A model generated the notes under the pieces. That model worked only from the letters and a program-made list of their open reading frames with translations. It was not told the origin of the DNA and ran no database searches. Both the position numbers and the translations under genes were made by a program. Shown here one piece after another: positions 52,661 through 61,318 of a stretch of 63,839 nt of DNA. Source of the stretch: Desulfosporosinus sp. HMP52 (GTDB lineage Bacteria > Bacillota > Desulfitobacteriia > Desulfitobacteriales > Desulfitobacteriaceae); assembly GCF_000765145.1 (NCBI RefSeq), contig NZ_JMGA01000052.1, forward strand, positions 1-63,839, given 5' to 3'. Numbering within the stretch: the first letter of the stretch is position 1; each line of letters opens with the position of its first letter.

Positions 52661-55240
52661 CTAGCGTGCTGTTTGTGGTTGAGGTGTTGGATGCATACTA
52701 GTTTTCATTTGGTCCCTCCGGAATGAGGGTTGGTAACGTTTTAAGAGAAGCGTGTTCATCGTTACAGATACCGAACTCATAGCCATAAAGAAGGAAGCAA
52801 GTTCGGGGCTGACCAGAAGTCCAGTGAAAGGATATAGGATACCGGCTGCTAAGGGAATTCCTGTGATGTTGTAAACGAAAGCCCATACCAAATTCTGCTT
52901 AATCTTGCGCATAGTAGCCCGCCCAATTTCGATGGCTCCTACCACATCGCGGATATCGTCCTTAATCAGGATAATGTCGCCTGTTTCTTTGGCAACGTCT
53001 GTACCTGAACCAATGGCAATCCCCACGTTGGCCTGAGCTAAGGCGGGAGCATCGTTGATCCCATCCCCAACCATGGCTACGTTTAGACCCTTCTCCTGAA
53101 GCTTGATCACTTCGGCCGCCTTATCTTGGGGCAGCACTTCTGCCAGTACTGTTTTAATCCCCACCTGTCGAGCTATGGCTTCAGCCGTCCGACGGTTGTC
53201 CCCGGTAATCATGGCTACTTGTACACCCATCTGTTGCAAGCGCTCCACGGCCACTTTCGCATTTTCCTTTAGGATATCAGCCACTGCAATGATCCCCGCA
53301 GCCTTATTATCAATAGCCATCAACATGGCTGTCTTTCCTTCTTCCTCAAGCTGCTCCATCTTCTTACTTAGGTTTCCGATATCAATAGTTTGTTGCTGCA
53401 TCAAACGACGGTTTCCTAACAAAATTGTCTGCCCTTGATAGATCGCCCGAACACCGTGACCGGGTATAGCCTCAAAATCATCGGTATCTCCAACTGACAA
53501 TCCTTCCTCCTTGGCCCCTCGTACGATAGCTTCACCTAGGGGGTGCTCAGAGGGTTTTTCAGTGATCGCTGCAAGCCTAAGAACATCCTCTCGAATAAAG
53601 CCTTCCGTCGCATAGACGTCAGTTACAGAGGGTTCACCTTTGGTTAAGGTACCGGTCTTATCGAAAACAACGGCATTAAGTTTGCTGCTCGCTTCCACGG
53701 CATCCGCCCCTTTGAACAGAATACCGTTTTCCGCACCCTTACCCGTACCAGCCATAATAGCACTGGGTGTAGCCAAGCCGAGAGCGCACGGGCAAGAAAT
53801 GATTAAGGTCGTCACAGACAAGAGCAAGGCAAAGCCAAAGACACCAACTTCGGCCAGATTATAGGGCGAGAGAATAAACGTGCTTGCCGGTGAGAAGAAA
53901 GAGGCGTACCCGATAAAGAACCAGAAGAAGAAGACAATTAAAGCCAAGACATGGACCCCCGCGATGAAATGGCCTGCCACAAAATCGGCTAATTTTTGGA
54001 TGGGCGCCTTGGAAGCCTGAGCGTCTTCAACCATTTTAATAATTTGGGCTAGGGCAGTTTCGCTACCAACTCTCGTTGCCCTAAATTTGAAAGAACCCGT
54101 CTTATTGATAGTGGCGCCCGTGACCTGAGAACCTGCTCGTTTTTCTACCGGCATACTTTCTCCGGTAATCATTGCTTCGTCGACTGCCGAATAACCCTCC
54201 GTAACTTCCCCGTCAACAGGTATACTTTCCCCTGGCCGCACAACCACGATATCACCGATCTCCACCTCATCGGCAGCAATCTCGACTTCTTCACCATTAC
54301 GAATCACCCGTGCCGTTTTAGCTTGCAAACTCATTAGATTTCGGATGGCCTCCGAAGTTCGGCCCCGGGTAAGAGCTTCCAAATAGCGACCTAAAACGAT
54401 GAATGCTGTAAGCAATGCAGCTGACTCGAAAAAGGCAGCTCCCCGTCCGCCGAAGCCGGCATCGGGCCAGAAGGTATTGATTGTCGCAATAATATAGGCA
54501 GCACCAATCCCAGTGGCATAGAGTAAGTTCATATCCGTTGCGCCACGTTTTAGTCCATTCCAACTCTGTTTAAAAAACTGCCAACCGGGAATAAAGGCAA
54601 TGGGCGTGGTCAAAGCCCAAAGGACATAAACGTTACCCAAAAACTCCGGGACAAAATAAGGAAAGATCCACATATCTCGGAACATGCCAATCATCACCAA
54701 AATGGATAAGGGCCAGGCGATCCACATATTGCGTGTTTGAAACAGTAATTCTTTTTGCCGCGCCTCTTTCTCTCGGTCCAAAGCTTCCTGACCGATCATC
54801 TTTTCGCTAGCCTCATAACCTAAAGCTTGAATTTCTTTTTTGATCCGGGCTTTATCCACGGCACCAGGATAAAATTTCACCTTAGCTGACTCGGCCGGTA
54901 AGTTAACGACAACAGAGGTTACTCCTGGCATTCCCTTGACAGCCTTCTCGACTTTAGCAACACAAGCTGCACAACTCATACCCCGCACATTGAGCAAAAC
55001 TTCTTCCTCCGGCACTTCGTAACCGATGTCTTGAATCATTTTCACCATCTGGGGTACACCTGCCTGATTACTCTCATAAGTCACAGCAGCTTTGCCTGAT
55101 AGCAAATTAACATGAACTTCTTGCACACCGGTCATGGTTTTTAAGGTCTTTTCAACTTTTGCCACACAAGCTGCACAACTCATACCCTGTACCGGTAAAC
55201 TCACCTGTGCAAGATGTTCGTTTCTTGTCGTTTCACTCAT
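52661..55240 (-). CDS. copA: Cu(I)-exporting P1B-type ATPase CopA
   Basis: 859 aa. Two N-terminal HMA domains, each with [13 protein letters not shown] (about 19-31 and 86-98). Eight membrane helices; [12 protein letters not shown] in helix 6 (metal site), [10 protein letters not shown] (phosphorylation), [19 protein letters not shown] and [13 protein letters not shown]. Pumps Cu(I) (or Ag) out of the cytoplasm. The start ATG follows a repeated leader element (55251-55280). csoR lies upstream on the same strand but an IS110 element separates them. Confidence 0.97.
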   Translation of the reverse strand: MSETTRNEHLAQVSLPVQGMSCAACVAKVEKTLKTMTGVQEVHVNLLSGKAAVTYESNQAGVPQMVKMIQDIGYEVPEEEVLLNVRGMSCAACVAKVEKAVKGMPGVTSVVVNLPAESAKVKFYPGAVDKARIKKEIQALGYEASEKMIGQEALDREKEARQKELLFQTRNMWIAWPLSILVMIGMFRDMWIFPYFVPEFLGNVYVLWALTTPIAFIPGWQFFKQSWNGLKRGATDMNLLYATGIGAAYIIATINTFWPDAGFGGRGAAFFESAALLTAFIVLGRYLEALTRGRTSEAIRNLMSLQAKTARVIRNGEEVEIAADEVEIGDIVVVRPGESIPVDGEVTEGYSAVDEAMITGESMPVEKRAGSQVTGATINKTGSFKFRATRVGSETALAQIIKMVEDAQASKAPIQKLADFVAGHFIAGVHVLALIVFFFWFFIGYASFFSPASTFILSPYNLAEVGVFGFALLLSVTTLIISCPCALGLATPSAIMAGTGKGAENGILFKGADAVEASSKLNAVVFDKTGTLTKGEPSVTDVYATEGFIREDVLRLAAITEKPSEHPLGEAIVRGAKEEGLSVGDTDDFEAIPGHGVRAIYQGQTILLGNRRLMQQQTIDIGNLSKKMEQLEEEGKTAMLMAIDNKAAGIIAVADILKENAKVAVERLQQMGVQVAMITGDNRRTAEAIARQVGIKTVLAEVLPQDKAAEVIKLQEKGLNVAMVGDGINDAPALAQANVGIAIGSGTDVAKETGDIILIKDDIRDVVGAIEIGRATMRKIKQNLVWAFVYNITGIPLAAGILYPFTGLLVSPELASFFMAMSSVSVTMNTLLLKRYQPSFRRDQMKTSMHPTPQPQTAR

Positions 55241-55250
55241 AACTATAATT

Positions 55251-55280
55251 CATTCCTTTCGCTTCGCTCAAGGCACAAAA
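55251..55280 (-). repeat. Shared leader element, copy 2
   Basis: Minus strand GTGCCTTGAGCGAAGCGAAA then GGAATG, 10-40 bp ahead of copA. Nearly identical to 26038-26067. Here CGCTCAAGGC also pairs with GCTTTGAGCG at 55293-55304 to form a leader hairpin. Confidence 0.75.
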
Positions 55281-55339
55281 CGTAATGAAATACGTTGGCT
55301 TTGAGCGAATTTTTTATTACTCTAAACTCCTAGGGATAA

Positions 55340-55541
55340 CAGTTAACTACAAATCACGGGGAGGTGAGTGGGCTGCTCCAACCTGGAGTGACCGCATAAC
55401 TATATGTGTAGATTGCCTTTCCAAGCACAAATAAGTGTGTCTTCGAGCACGCAGACTTATCTTTGTTTAAACATTACTCGTTTATTGCCAGGCAATCAGT
55501 CAATGCGTTATCCCTGCAATCCTTTTGAAAGGAGTTTCCTT
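55340..55541 (+). ncRNA. Putative IS110 left-end / bridge-RNA region
   Basis: About 190 bp without an ORF ahead of the IS110 recombinase. IS110 elements encode a structured bridge RNA in this place. A stable hairpin ATAAGTGTGT...ACGCAGACTTAT lies at about 55428-55455. The boundaries of the RNA and of the element are not determined. Confidence 0.4.
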
Positions 55542-56783
55542 ATGGCTTTAAAGATCGTTTACCAAGTCTGTTGTGGTATTGATGTCCACAAAACCTTCGT
55601 AGTCGCTTGTATTGCTACTACCAACAAAGGGGTTACTACTTACAAAAGCCATCGCTTTTCTACCTTTACCAAAGGGCTTAAAGAGCTGTCACAGTGGCTT
55701 TGTGAAAACAACTGTAAAGATGTTTGTATGGAATCTACCGGGAAGTACTGGATTCCCGTGTTTAATGTACTTGAAGATTCCTGTAACATCGTTCTAGCAC
55801 ATCCTAAATACGTCAAAGCTATACGTGGTAAGAAGACTGACAAAAAAGACGCTAAATGGATTGCTGACCTATTCAAGCATGACCTTATAGCCGGAAGCTT
55901 TATGCCCCCTCTTGCAATCAGGCAGCTTCGTGACCTTATGCGTTACCGCTTTAAACTGACTAACTTTATGTCAAGCGAGAAAAACCGTCTGCAAAATTGT
56001 TTAACCGTATCCAATATTCAGCTTGGAAATGTTGTTTCAGATACCTTTGGCAAAAGTTCTATGAACATCATTAACAAGCTTTTGGAGAATCCTTTAGACA
56101 ATAATTTCGACATAGAACCACTCGTTCACGGCTCTATGAAGGACAAACTTCCGGAATTAAAACTCGCCATTGACGGTTTTATCACGCCTGAACAAGCCGA
56201 AAAACTTAAGGTAATCAAGCAGCACTACAAAGATCTTGAGTCACGAAAGGCTGATCTAGAAAGAATTATCCTTTCTCTTTCCGAGCCCTACGCAGAAGAA
56301 ATTAATCTGATCTTAACTGTTCCGTCCTTTAAGAACATCTTTTCAGCCATCGCAGTAATCTCCGAAATAGGTGTTAATTTGGACGTGTTCCCGACAGCTA
56401 AGCATCTTTGTTCCTGGGCAGGGCTCACACCTACAAATAACGAAAGTGCTGGAAAGAAAAAGTCAGTAAGGATTTCAAGAGCTGGCTGCTATATTAAGCC
56501 GCTTCTGGTACAGTGTGCAACCGCTGTAGTTAAAAGCGAGAAGCATCCTGAAATCCGCAACCGCTATTTGAGACTTAAGCAACGTCGTGGTCATAAAAAA
56601 GCGATTATTGCTATTGCAAGAATGCTTCTTACTGCTATCTACAACATCCTGAAAAAGAAAGAATCGTATAATGCTGAGCTATATAGAAAGTCAGATGTTC
56701 TTCCAGTAAACCGTGAAATCACGGTAGAACAAGCAATTATCCTGGTCCGAACCCAAGGTTACCATATTCGCGCAGCGTCTTAA
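55542..56783 (+). CDS. IS110-family transposase (DEDD recombinase)
   Basis: 413 aa from ATG 55542 behind GAAAGGAG. RuvC-like DEDD domain: CCGIDVHKTFVVACI (first Asp), CMESTGKYWIPV (Glu), KKTDKKDAKWIADL (two Asp). C-terminal transposase_20 domain with FPTAKHLCSWAGLTPTNNES and RISRAGCYIKPLLVQCA containing the catalytic Ser/nearby residues. Appears intact. Sits between csoR and copA. Confidence 0.95.
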   Translation: MALKIVYQVCCGIDVHKTFVVACIATTNKGVTTYKSHRFSTFTKGLKELSQWLCENNCKDVCMESTGKYWIPVFNVLEDSCNIVLAHPKYVKAIRGKKTDKKDAKWIADLFKHDLIAGSFMPPLAIRQLRDLMRYRFKLTNFMSSEKNRLQNCLTVSNIQLGNVVSDTFGKSSMNIINKLLENPLDNNFDIEPLVHGSMKDKLPELKLAIDGFITPEQAEKLKVIKQHYKDLESRKADLERIILSLSEPYAEEINLILTVPSFKNIFSAIAVISEIGVNLDVFPTAKHLCSWAGLTPTNNESAGKKKSVRISRAGCYIKPLLVQCATAVVKSEKHPEIRNRYLRLKQRRGHKKAIIAIARMLLTAIYNILKKKESYNAELYRKSDVLPVNREITVEQAIILVRTQGYHIRAAS

Positions 56784-56940
56784 TTTCTTGCAAGTCCGGA
56801 TCTCTTTTAGTCATCAACCGATGGCTTGCTTTGCTGTGCCCACGTTATTGTGCTGTTACCTCAACCAATTATTTCAGACTTGTACCTCCAATCAACATCT
56901 GATCTCAGATTTCTTTTCGCTGTATATTATCTACCAAAGA

Positions 56941-57279
56941 TTATCTCAACATCCGAAACACCGTTTTTAAGACTTCATCCACTACCTCAGTGTCACCACT
57001 TTCCAACTGTTCCCTCACGCATGATTTCATGTGCTTTTCCAAAAGCAACTTCGAGACCCCGTCCAGGGCAGATTGGGCAGAGGATATCTGATTCAGAACG
57101 TCATCACAATAAGTTTGACGCTCTATCATCCCTTTAATGCCTCGTATTTGACCCTCGATTCGGTTCATCCGGGCTATAAGCTGTTGGATTGTCTTTTCGT
57201 CATGATGACTCCTAGGTTTGCCTCCCTCTTGGTTCAGATCCTGGCAATCAGTAGGAATATCTTTTACCGGATTGTTCAT
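56941..57279 (-). CDS. csoR: CsoR-type copper-sensing repressor
   Basis: 112 aa. DUF156 fold with LIARMNRIEGQIRGIKGMIE (about 34-53). Cu(I) ligands in the expected positions: Cys in QTYCDDVL, His and Cys in LEKHMKSCV, the C-H-C set of CsoR. It represses copper export genes and lets go when Cu(I) binds. Operator-like site 57301-57322 lies just upstream, so it is self-regulated. Extra N-terminal 25 residues (to PRSHHDE) precede the core. Confidence 0.92.
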   Translation of the reverse strand: MNNPVKDIPTDCQDLNQEGGKPRSHHDEKTIQQLIARMNRIEGQIRGIKGMIERQTYCDDVLNQISSAQSALDGVSKLLLEKHMKSCVREQLESGDTEVVDEVLKTVFRMLR

Positions 57280-57300
57280 TCACTCACCACCAATTTAAAT

Positions 57301-57322
57301 ATAGTATAGGGGGCTACCCTAT
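57301..57322 (-). promoter_or_regulatory. CsoR operator before csoR
   Basis: TATAGGGGGCTACCCTAT, the pseudo-palindromic G-rich CsoR box, 22-43 bp upstream of the csoR start. Confidence 0.75.
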
Positions 57323-57471
57323 TTACTTTAACAAAAAAAATACGCAAACTCACTCTTGGATAAATCTTATGTCTTACAATAATCCCTAAATACGATAAAC
57401 TCATGAATTAGTTGTGAAGAGCCCATATTTGACAGATGATCCTATGATCGGACGTTTAAACCTAAAGCACA

Positions 57472-57864
57472 TTAATGTCCGTGGATATCTTTCTGTTGTT
57501 GAGTCTGTTGCTGAGATGGTGGTATGGCATCTGATATCGCTTGCGGCAAGGATGTAATAACTAAAATAATCGAGATAATCGAAGATATAATATACACCCA
57601 CGCAGCAGGACGGTCATAACTCCACTTACGTTTAGCAAAGCGTATAAACCACGCTGAAATAACAAGGGAAACCAGTAAAAAGATAATCTTGGTTAACGGA
57701 GATAGAGATAATAGACCCGAGCTTAGGGTGGTTAGACCTAATGCGATCAAAAGAGTATGAACCCAGTGGTGCGAAGACGCTATAATTGCAAACAGAACTG
57801 AACCAACTGCTTTGATTATGCCTCTATTCTTTTTTACGTCCTGAACTACTTCACTTTTACTCAT
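57472..57864 (-). CDS. Membrane protein under dual copper-type control
   Basis: 130 aa with about four membrane helices (about 15-33, 35-52, 57-72, 85-106) and a His-ending tail QQQTQQQKDIHGH. SSHHWVH in the first loop could bind metal. No family recognised. Upstream are both a triple TTCAT box (57921-57950) and a CsoR-type box (57996-58015), so it is likely a member of the metal response. Confidence 0.7.
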   Translation of the reverse strand: MSKSEVVQDVKKNRGIIKAVGSVLFAIIASSHHWVHTLLIALGLTTLSSGLLSLSPLTKIIFLLVSLVISAWFIRFAKRKWSYDRPAAWVYIISSIISIILVITSLPQAISDAIPPSQQQTQQQKDIHGH

Positions 57865-57920
57865 ATGTGACCCTCCTTAGCAACTTCTGCATCCTCAGTG
57901 TAACTCTCTGATTCGAGGAT

Positions 57921-57950
57921 CCCATGAAAAAGTTGTGAATTTCTCATGAA
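57921..57950 (-). promoter_or_regulatory. Triple TTCAT direct-repeat box
   Basis: Minus strand TTCATGAGAAA, TTCACAACTTT, TTCATGGG; 57-86 bp ahead of the membrane protein gene. Confidence 0.7.
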
Positions 57951-57995
57951 TATATCGCCCATCGTCCGGATAAGTCGAAAAGACCAATGAAATTG

Positions 57996-58015
57996 CTATA
58001 GGGGGATATCCCTAA
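57996..58015 (-). promoter_or_regulatory. CsoR-type operator
   Basis: CTATAGGGGGATATCCCTAA, close to the site before csoR. 132 bp upstream of the 57472-57864 gene, behind the TTCAT box. Confidence 0.6.
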
Positions 58016-58019
58016 TGTT

Positions 58020-58210
58020 AAAGAAAACTTGGCTGGCGCCCGAAGACACTGTCTTCGCACGGGATAGCTTATCGTAAAAGCCGCAGGCGCGGCGGCAGTC
58101 TTAGTTGCCCTTATGCTTAGAAAGTATAAAACGTAAGTTTATACTTTCTGATAGTACTACAATGCCCAGACCTTTTATATGGTCTGAAGCCTTGTATTAG
58201 CCTAAGCTAA
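58020..58210. other. Structured non-coding stretch
   Basis: GC-rich hairpins in series: GAAGAC/GTCTTC near 58043, a GCCGC-rich stretch near 58080, AGAAAGTATA/TATACTTTCT at 58119-58149 (perfect) and CAGACC/GGTCTG near 58170. It has no ORF. It could be a leader or small RNA, or a MITE-like repeat. Confidence 0.45.
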
Positions 58211-58232
58211 GATTATTCAGCTTCATGAAGAT

Positions 58233-58487
58233 TTACATTCCCATTCCCATTCCTCCCATGGACTCCATCCTATTCTGGCCGCTTGATTTTTGGGCAGGCT
58301 GTTGAGAAGCATTAGAATTGTTTGGATTACTTGTTACATCATTGTTATCCATATAGACCTGCGCGTACGTAGTCTTTACCCGCATATTCGTTGTATTGCT
58401 GCCAATTGTAGTAGCGTTTACTACCCCCGCTAATCCCATTACCATAGCCATTGATAGTGTAACCATTAAAGCTTTGTTCTTCATCAT
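58233..58487 (-). CDS. Small exported protein with Met-rich end
   Basis: 84 aa. Signal peptide about 1-25 (ALMVTLSMAMVMGLAGVVNA); mature part polar, ending NRMESMGGMGMGM, the same Gly-Met alternation as in the sensor kinase loop. Probably a secreted copper binder. A CsoR-like box lies about 170 bp upstream. No family recognised. Confidence 0.7.
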   Translation of the reverse strand: MMKNKALMVTLSMAMVMGLAGVVNATTIGSNTTNMRVKTTYAQVYMDNNDVTSNPNNSNASQQPAQKSSGQNRMESMGGMGMGM

Positions 58488-58658
58488 AATTCATTCAAAT
58501 CCTTTCAAAATACATCTATTGGTGTTAGCTTGATAGATCTAATACGGAACCAATTTGAGATTTTTCAATCTAGCGATCACCACCTGGATCACCAATGTAT
58601 TCGTGCACCTGTTTAATTATTGAGGGGTAGGTTAAGAAATTTTATGATAAACTTTTTT

Positions 58659-58676
58659 CAGTGGGTACCCCCTGAA
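58659..58676 (-). promoter_or_regulatory. CsoR-like operator
   Basis: Minus strand TTTCAGGGGGTACCCACT contains the AGGGGG(N)TACCC core seen at the two other sites. About 170 bp upstream of the Met-rich peptide gene. Confidence 0.45.
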
Positions 58677-58699
58677 ATTTCCCATACTTATACGAAAAC

Positions 58700-59421
58700 C
58701 ATTAAATGGAGAGGTTTAAGTGTTTCAAAACAAAACGATTCAGCAAACTTTACTACTAGACAAAGAGGGAAACGATTATTAGATTAGAGTTCACATTGTT
58801 TAGCAGAAATGTAGTCGAGAAGCTGATGGTTTCAAACTCCCTTTGAATACTCGAATGATTTTTGTGCGGATAAATCCCGGACTCATGAGAAGGGGGAAAG
58901 ATAATGCAAGCCCAGGTTCGCAAACCTGGGCCGCTGCATGAGGACTCTATCAACTTTTCTAAAAGACATTTTCGAGAGTCGTATCATGATTTCGTTTGGG
59001 AAGGACTACAGGTCAACTTACAGTGGAAAAGCAAGATGAAATCTCTTTCTCAAGCGGTTTTTAATTGGTATTAATAATAACGCCGTAGATGTCGATAATT
59101 TTATTTTGTACTAAATGTTAGAATTCAGTTAGATAAACAAAGAAATTCCTGTAAAGTTCAAGTTTTGGAGAAGAATGCTCTGGTCATCATTCATCCGCTG
59201 AATTGCACTCCATTAAACTGTCGTCAAGTGAAACAAATGAATCTTAAACAATGAGAGCTCTGGGAATAATAGAAACTAAGCAGATACTGACATCAATATA
59301 CAGATTTATCAAACAAAAGGCCCCCATCAAGATGATGAGAGCAAACGAACTGGATGAGATATATCATGCCCAGTATCTGATTTATACATTCAATTTAATT
59401 CCACGTCTAATTTATTGAGTG
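58700..59421. other. Degraded stretch with a third kinase fragment
   Basis: No intact gene. At 58862-58900 TGCGGATAAATCCCGGACTC matches the kinase codons for ADKSRT with point changes. The rest shows nothing I recognise. Confidence 0.5.
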
Positions 59422-59670
59422 CTAGTAATTCAAAATTTCTTTTCGTTTTTCTCCCATCTCCTTCTTTTGATGTTTATGATTATTAACCATTAATTTCATC
59501 ATTAATAAATGCCCTATTGGACAAGCCAAAACTAATAGAACCGATAATACATTTTTTATACCTGAACTTGGCAAATTTAACGATGATAGTACTCCTAGAA
59601 GTATAATCGGAACTAAACAGCATAGTAACATTAATAAACCATGTGATTTATGGTTTCCCTTATTCTTCAT
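59422..59670 (-). CDS. DUF2933-type small membrane protein
   Basis: 82 aa. HGLLMLLCCLVPIILLGVLS (about 10-29) and LLVLACPIGHLLMMKLMV (about 45-62) are the two helices of the DUF2933 signature, with CC in the first and CPxxHxxMM in the second. Members are common beside copper ATPases and CopZ in Firmicutes. Role unknown; the Cys-His-Met pattern in the membrane suggests metal handling. Confidence 0.8.
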   Translation of the reverse strand: MKNKGNHKSHGLLMLLCCLVPIILLGVLSSLNLPSSGIKNVLSVLLVLACPIGHLLMMKLMVNNHKHQKKEMGEKRKEILNY

Positions 59671-59754
59671 TTTGTGACTCTCCTTTACTTATACTTTTTC
59701 GGACATCTTAGTGGGTATAACACTGATGGCTCTCAAGGTAAGCAACGACTAAGA

Positions 59755-59874
59755 TCATAAAACCCTGCGTGCTCCAATATAACGCTTGGACCAATAGTTA
59801 TCAGAAAGACTATGGATGCCCACCCCTTCGCGGCCAGAACCGATTGTTCGTCCGCCTCCGATATATATTCTCAG
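59755..59874 (-). pseudogene. Last 37 codons of an NlpC/P60 gene
   Basis: Reads RIYIGGGRTIGSGREGVGIH then SLSDNYWSKRYIGARRV, nearly the end of the 49894-50685 protein. It is joined directly to the riboswitch remnant by deletion of about 700 bp. Confidence 0.9.
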
Positions 59875-59990
59875 TTGACGGGTTCGGACTAAAGGGTGTA
59901 AGCCCTAAACGAAAAAGCTAACGTGATTCACCCCGAAATAAAATCCCCCGTTCTGAGTGTTCAAACTCAGATTCAGTAAAAATATCTAGC
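59873..59990 (-). ncRNA. Truncated c-di-AMP riboswitch
   Basis: Core motifs AACGGGGGAT, GGGGTGAATCACG, AGGGCTTACACCC and CCGAACCCGTCAACT are present; the last part (AACCTCGTAAGC) is replaced by the coding remnant. Not functional as it stands. Confidence 0.85.
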
Positions 59991-60018
59991 TCAATGTTAA
60001 GACACTGGGCGAGCGATA

Positions 60019-60056
60019 AAAAAGGGTCAGCGAAATTTGAAGGCTGACCCTTTTTA
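60019..60056 (-). terminator. Bidirectional terminator
   Basis: AAAGGGTCAGC and GCTGACCCTTTTT; T-runs on both strands. Follows the small acidic ORF. Confidence 0.75.
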
Positions 60057-60083
60057 TTTAATTTATAATTTCCGCTATTAACT

Positions 60084-60272
60084 CTACCGAGCTTCTTCAT
60101 CAGTAGTTACCTCAGCTTGTTCAACTTCAGTTGTTACTTCAGCGTCTGTAGCTTCGGCTATCACCTCGGTTTCTGTCGGTTCTATTATCTCGACTAGCGT
60201 AGCTGCAACAGTAACACTTAGGGTTTCACTAATGGACTTATCTGGTAATTCGGCAATAATCTCCTGTTTCAC
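60084..60272 (-). CDS. Small acidic repetitive ORF, doubtful
   Basis: 62 aa, very acidic, of repeated Glu/Val/Thr (IIEPTETEVIAEATDAEVTT). The bias could come from a simple repeat in DNA. A terminator follows directly, which supports transcription. No family recognised. Confidence 0.4.
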   Translation of the reverse strand: MKQEIIAELPDKSISETLSVTVAATLVEIIEPTETEVIAEATDAEVTTEVEQAEVTTDEEAR

Positions 60273-60322
60273 ATCTCTGTATACTAAAATTCACTATGTT
60301 GTGTGAATCCATCAGCATCTTA

Positions 60323-60583
60323 TTATAGATGGTCGATAGTTCTGTAACCAGCCTCATCGACAGCCTTGACAAGTATCGAACGATCAACGGCTCCGATCAC
60401 CACTGCCTGTTTTTGGGCTAAATCGACTTCTGCATGCGTAACACCAGGAACTTTTAACAACGCTTTCTCAACGGAACTCTTGCAGTGCCCACAAGTCATC
60501 CCTTCAATTTTCAAGACAATCCCATCTTGGGATTCAAAGTATTTACAAGAATGGTCTTTATTAGAATGTCCACAGCAACCCAT
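60323..60583 (-). CDS. CopZ-like copper chaperone with Cys/His-rich start
   Basis: 86 aa from ATG 60583 (AGGAGC upstream). N-terminus MGCCGHSNKDHSCKYF is an extra possible metal site. The HMA domain follows with GMTCGHCKSSVEKALLKVPG (about 31-50). It would carry Cu(I) to CopA. No CsoR box is obvious upstream. Confidence 0.88.
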   Translation of the reverse strand: MGCCGHSNKDHSCKYFESQDGIVLKIEGMTCGHCKSSVEKALLKVPGVTHAEVDLAQKQAVVIGAVDRSILVKAVDEAGYRTIDHL

Positions 60584-60675
60584 TTTGTATCGCTCCTTTT
60601 TTAACTTAACTATCCTATAGAGTCGTTGCTCCATTAAGGAAACGTATATCCATCGATGTATCCAGTAATTATTGT

Positions 60676-61107
60676 CTAGAAGTTCATCATAGTCCTTCCA
60701 CTACCATTCATCATCTTGCTTTCTGAAGTGGCAGTCCCGTCTCCGTTGGTCATCATGTTTACACCTGAACTACTCATGAATTGGTTCATTTTATCAAGGT
60801 TATCTTGACTCATTTGGGCCTTAACATTTGGGTCTGAATTCATGAGATATTGCATTGCCTTAACATCTCCCGATTGCATTGCATTTTGCATCTCCTGCGA
60901 GTTATGAAGGTTTTGCATTTCTTTCGAATTCATTAACTCTTGGTGTTGCTCCGGTGAAAACGTTTGTTGCATAAATCCTTGCATTTGAGTGACCCACCCG
61001 TTCCCTTGTTGCTGGGTCGTTCCAGCTAAAGCTGGCAAAGCTACAAGCCCAACTGCCAATGCAGCGGTTCCTACGACTGCGGTGATTTTTTTGCTGAATT
61101 TCCTCAT
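60676..61107 (-). CDS. Exported Met-rich protein, paralog 2
   Basis: 143 aa. Signal peptide about 1-28. Mature part shares with paralog 1 the stretches MQGFMQQTFSP, HQELMNSKEMQNLHNSQEMQ, GDVKAMQYLMNSDPNVK and QDNLDKMNQFM, and ends SKMMNGSGRTMMNF. About 20 Met, no Cys. The promoter region carries the best triple TTCAT box. Probably an envelope Cu/Ag binder; inference. Confidence 0.8.
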   Translation of the reverse strand: MRKFSKKITAVVGTAALAVGLVALPALAGTTQQQGNGWVTQMQGFMQQTFSPEQHQELMNSKEMQNLHNSQEMQNAMQSGDVKAMQYLMNSDPNVKAQMSQDNLDKMNQFMSSSGVNMMTNGDGTATSESKMMNGSGRTMMNF

Positions 61108-61190
61108 TATATATTCCCCCTAATATTTAATCTTTGTTTAGTGCTTTGCTGATCTTCCATGTCCTAAGTGTAACTTTGGGAAACGATTTT

Positions 61191-61220
61191 CCCATGAAAA
61201 AGTTATGAATTTCTCATGAA
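61191..61220 (-). promoter_or_regulatory. Triple TTCAT direct-repeat box
   Basis: Minus strand TTCATGAGAAA, TTCATAACTTT, TTCATGGG; 11-bp spacing throughout, 84-113 bp ahead of the gene. Confidence 0.75.
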
Positions 61221-61223
61221 GAT

Positions 61224-61258
61224 AGGATGTAACGAAACTTAAAGTTTCGCCACATCCC
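61224..61258. terminator. Hairpin
   Basis: GGATGTAACGAAACT and AGTTTCGCCACATCC pair with a two-base internal mismatch. Confidence 0.5.
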
Positions 61259-61318
61259 ATCTTTCTTAGATTATCGCTTAAAATACAAATCGTTATGAAT
61301 TCCAACAAAGACCAACAA

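Noticed and set aside
52661-55240. Silver/zinc/cadmium specificity for the P-type ATPase
   Set aside because: CPC with two GMSCAAC domains, plus CsoR and CopZ-like neighbours, favour Cu(I); Zn/Cd pumps differ in the last helices.
60084-60272. Acidic Glu/Val/Thr repeat as a secreted or elastin-like protein
   Set aside because: No signal peptide, and the composition may be a simple DNA repeat; kept at low confidence only.
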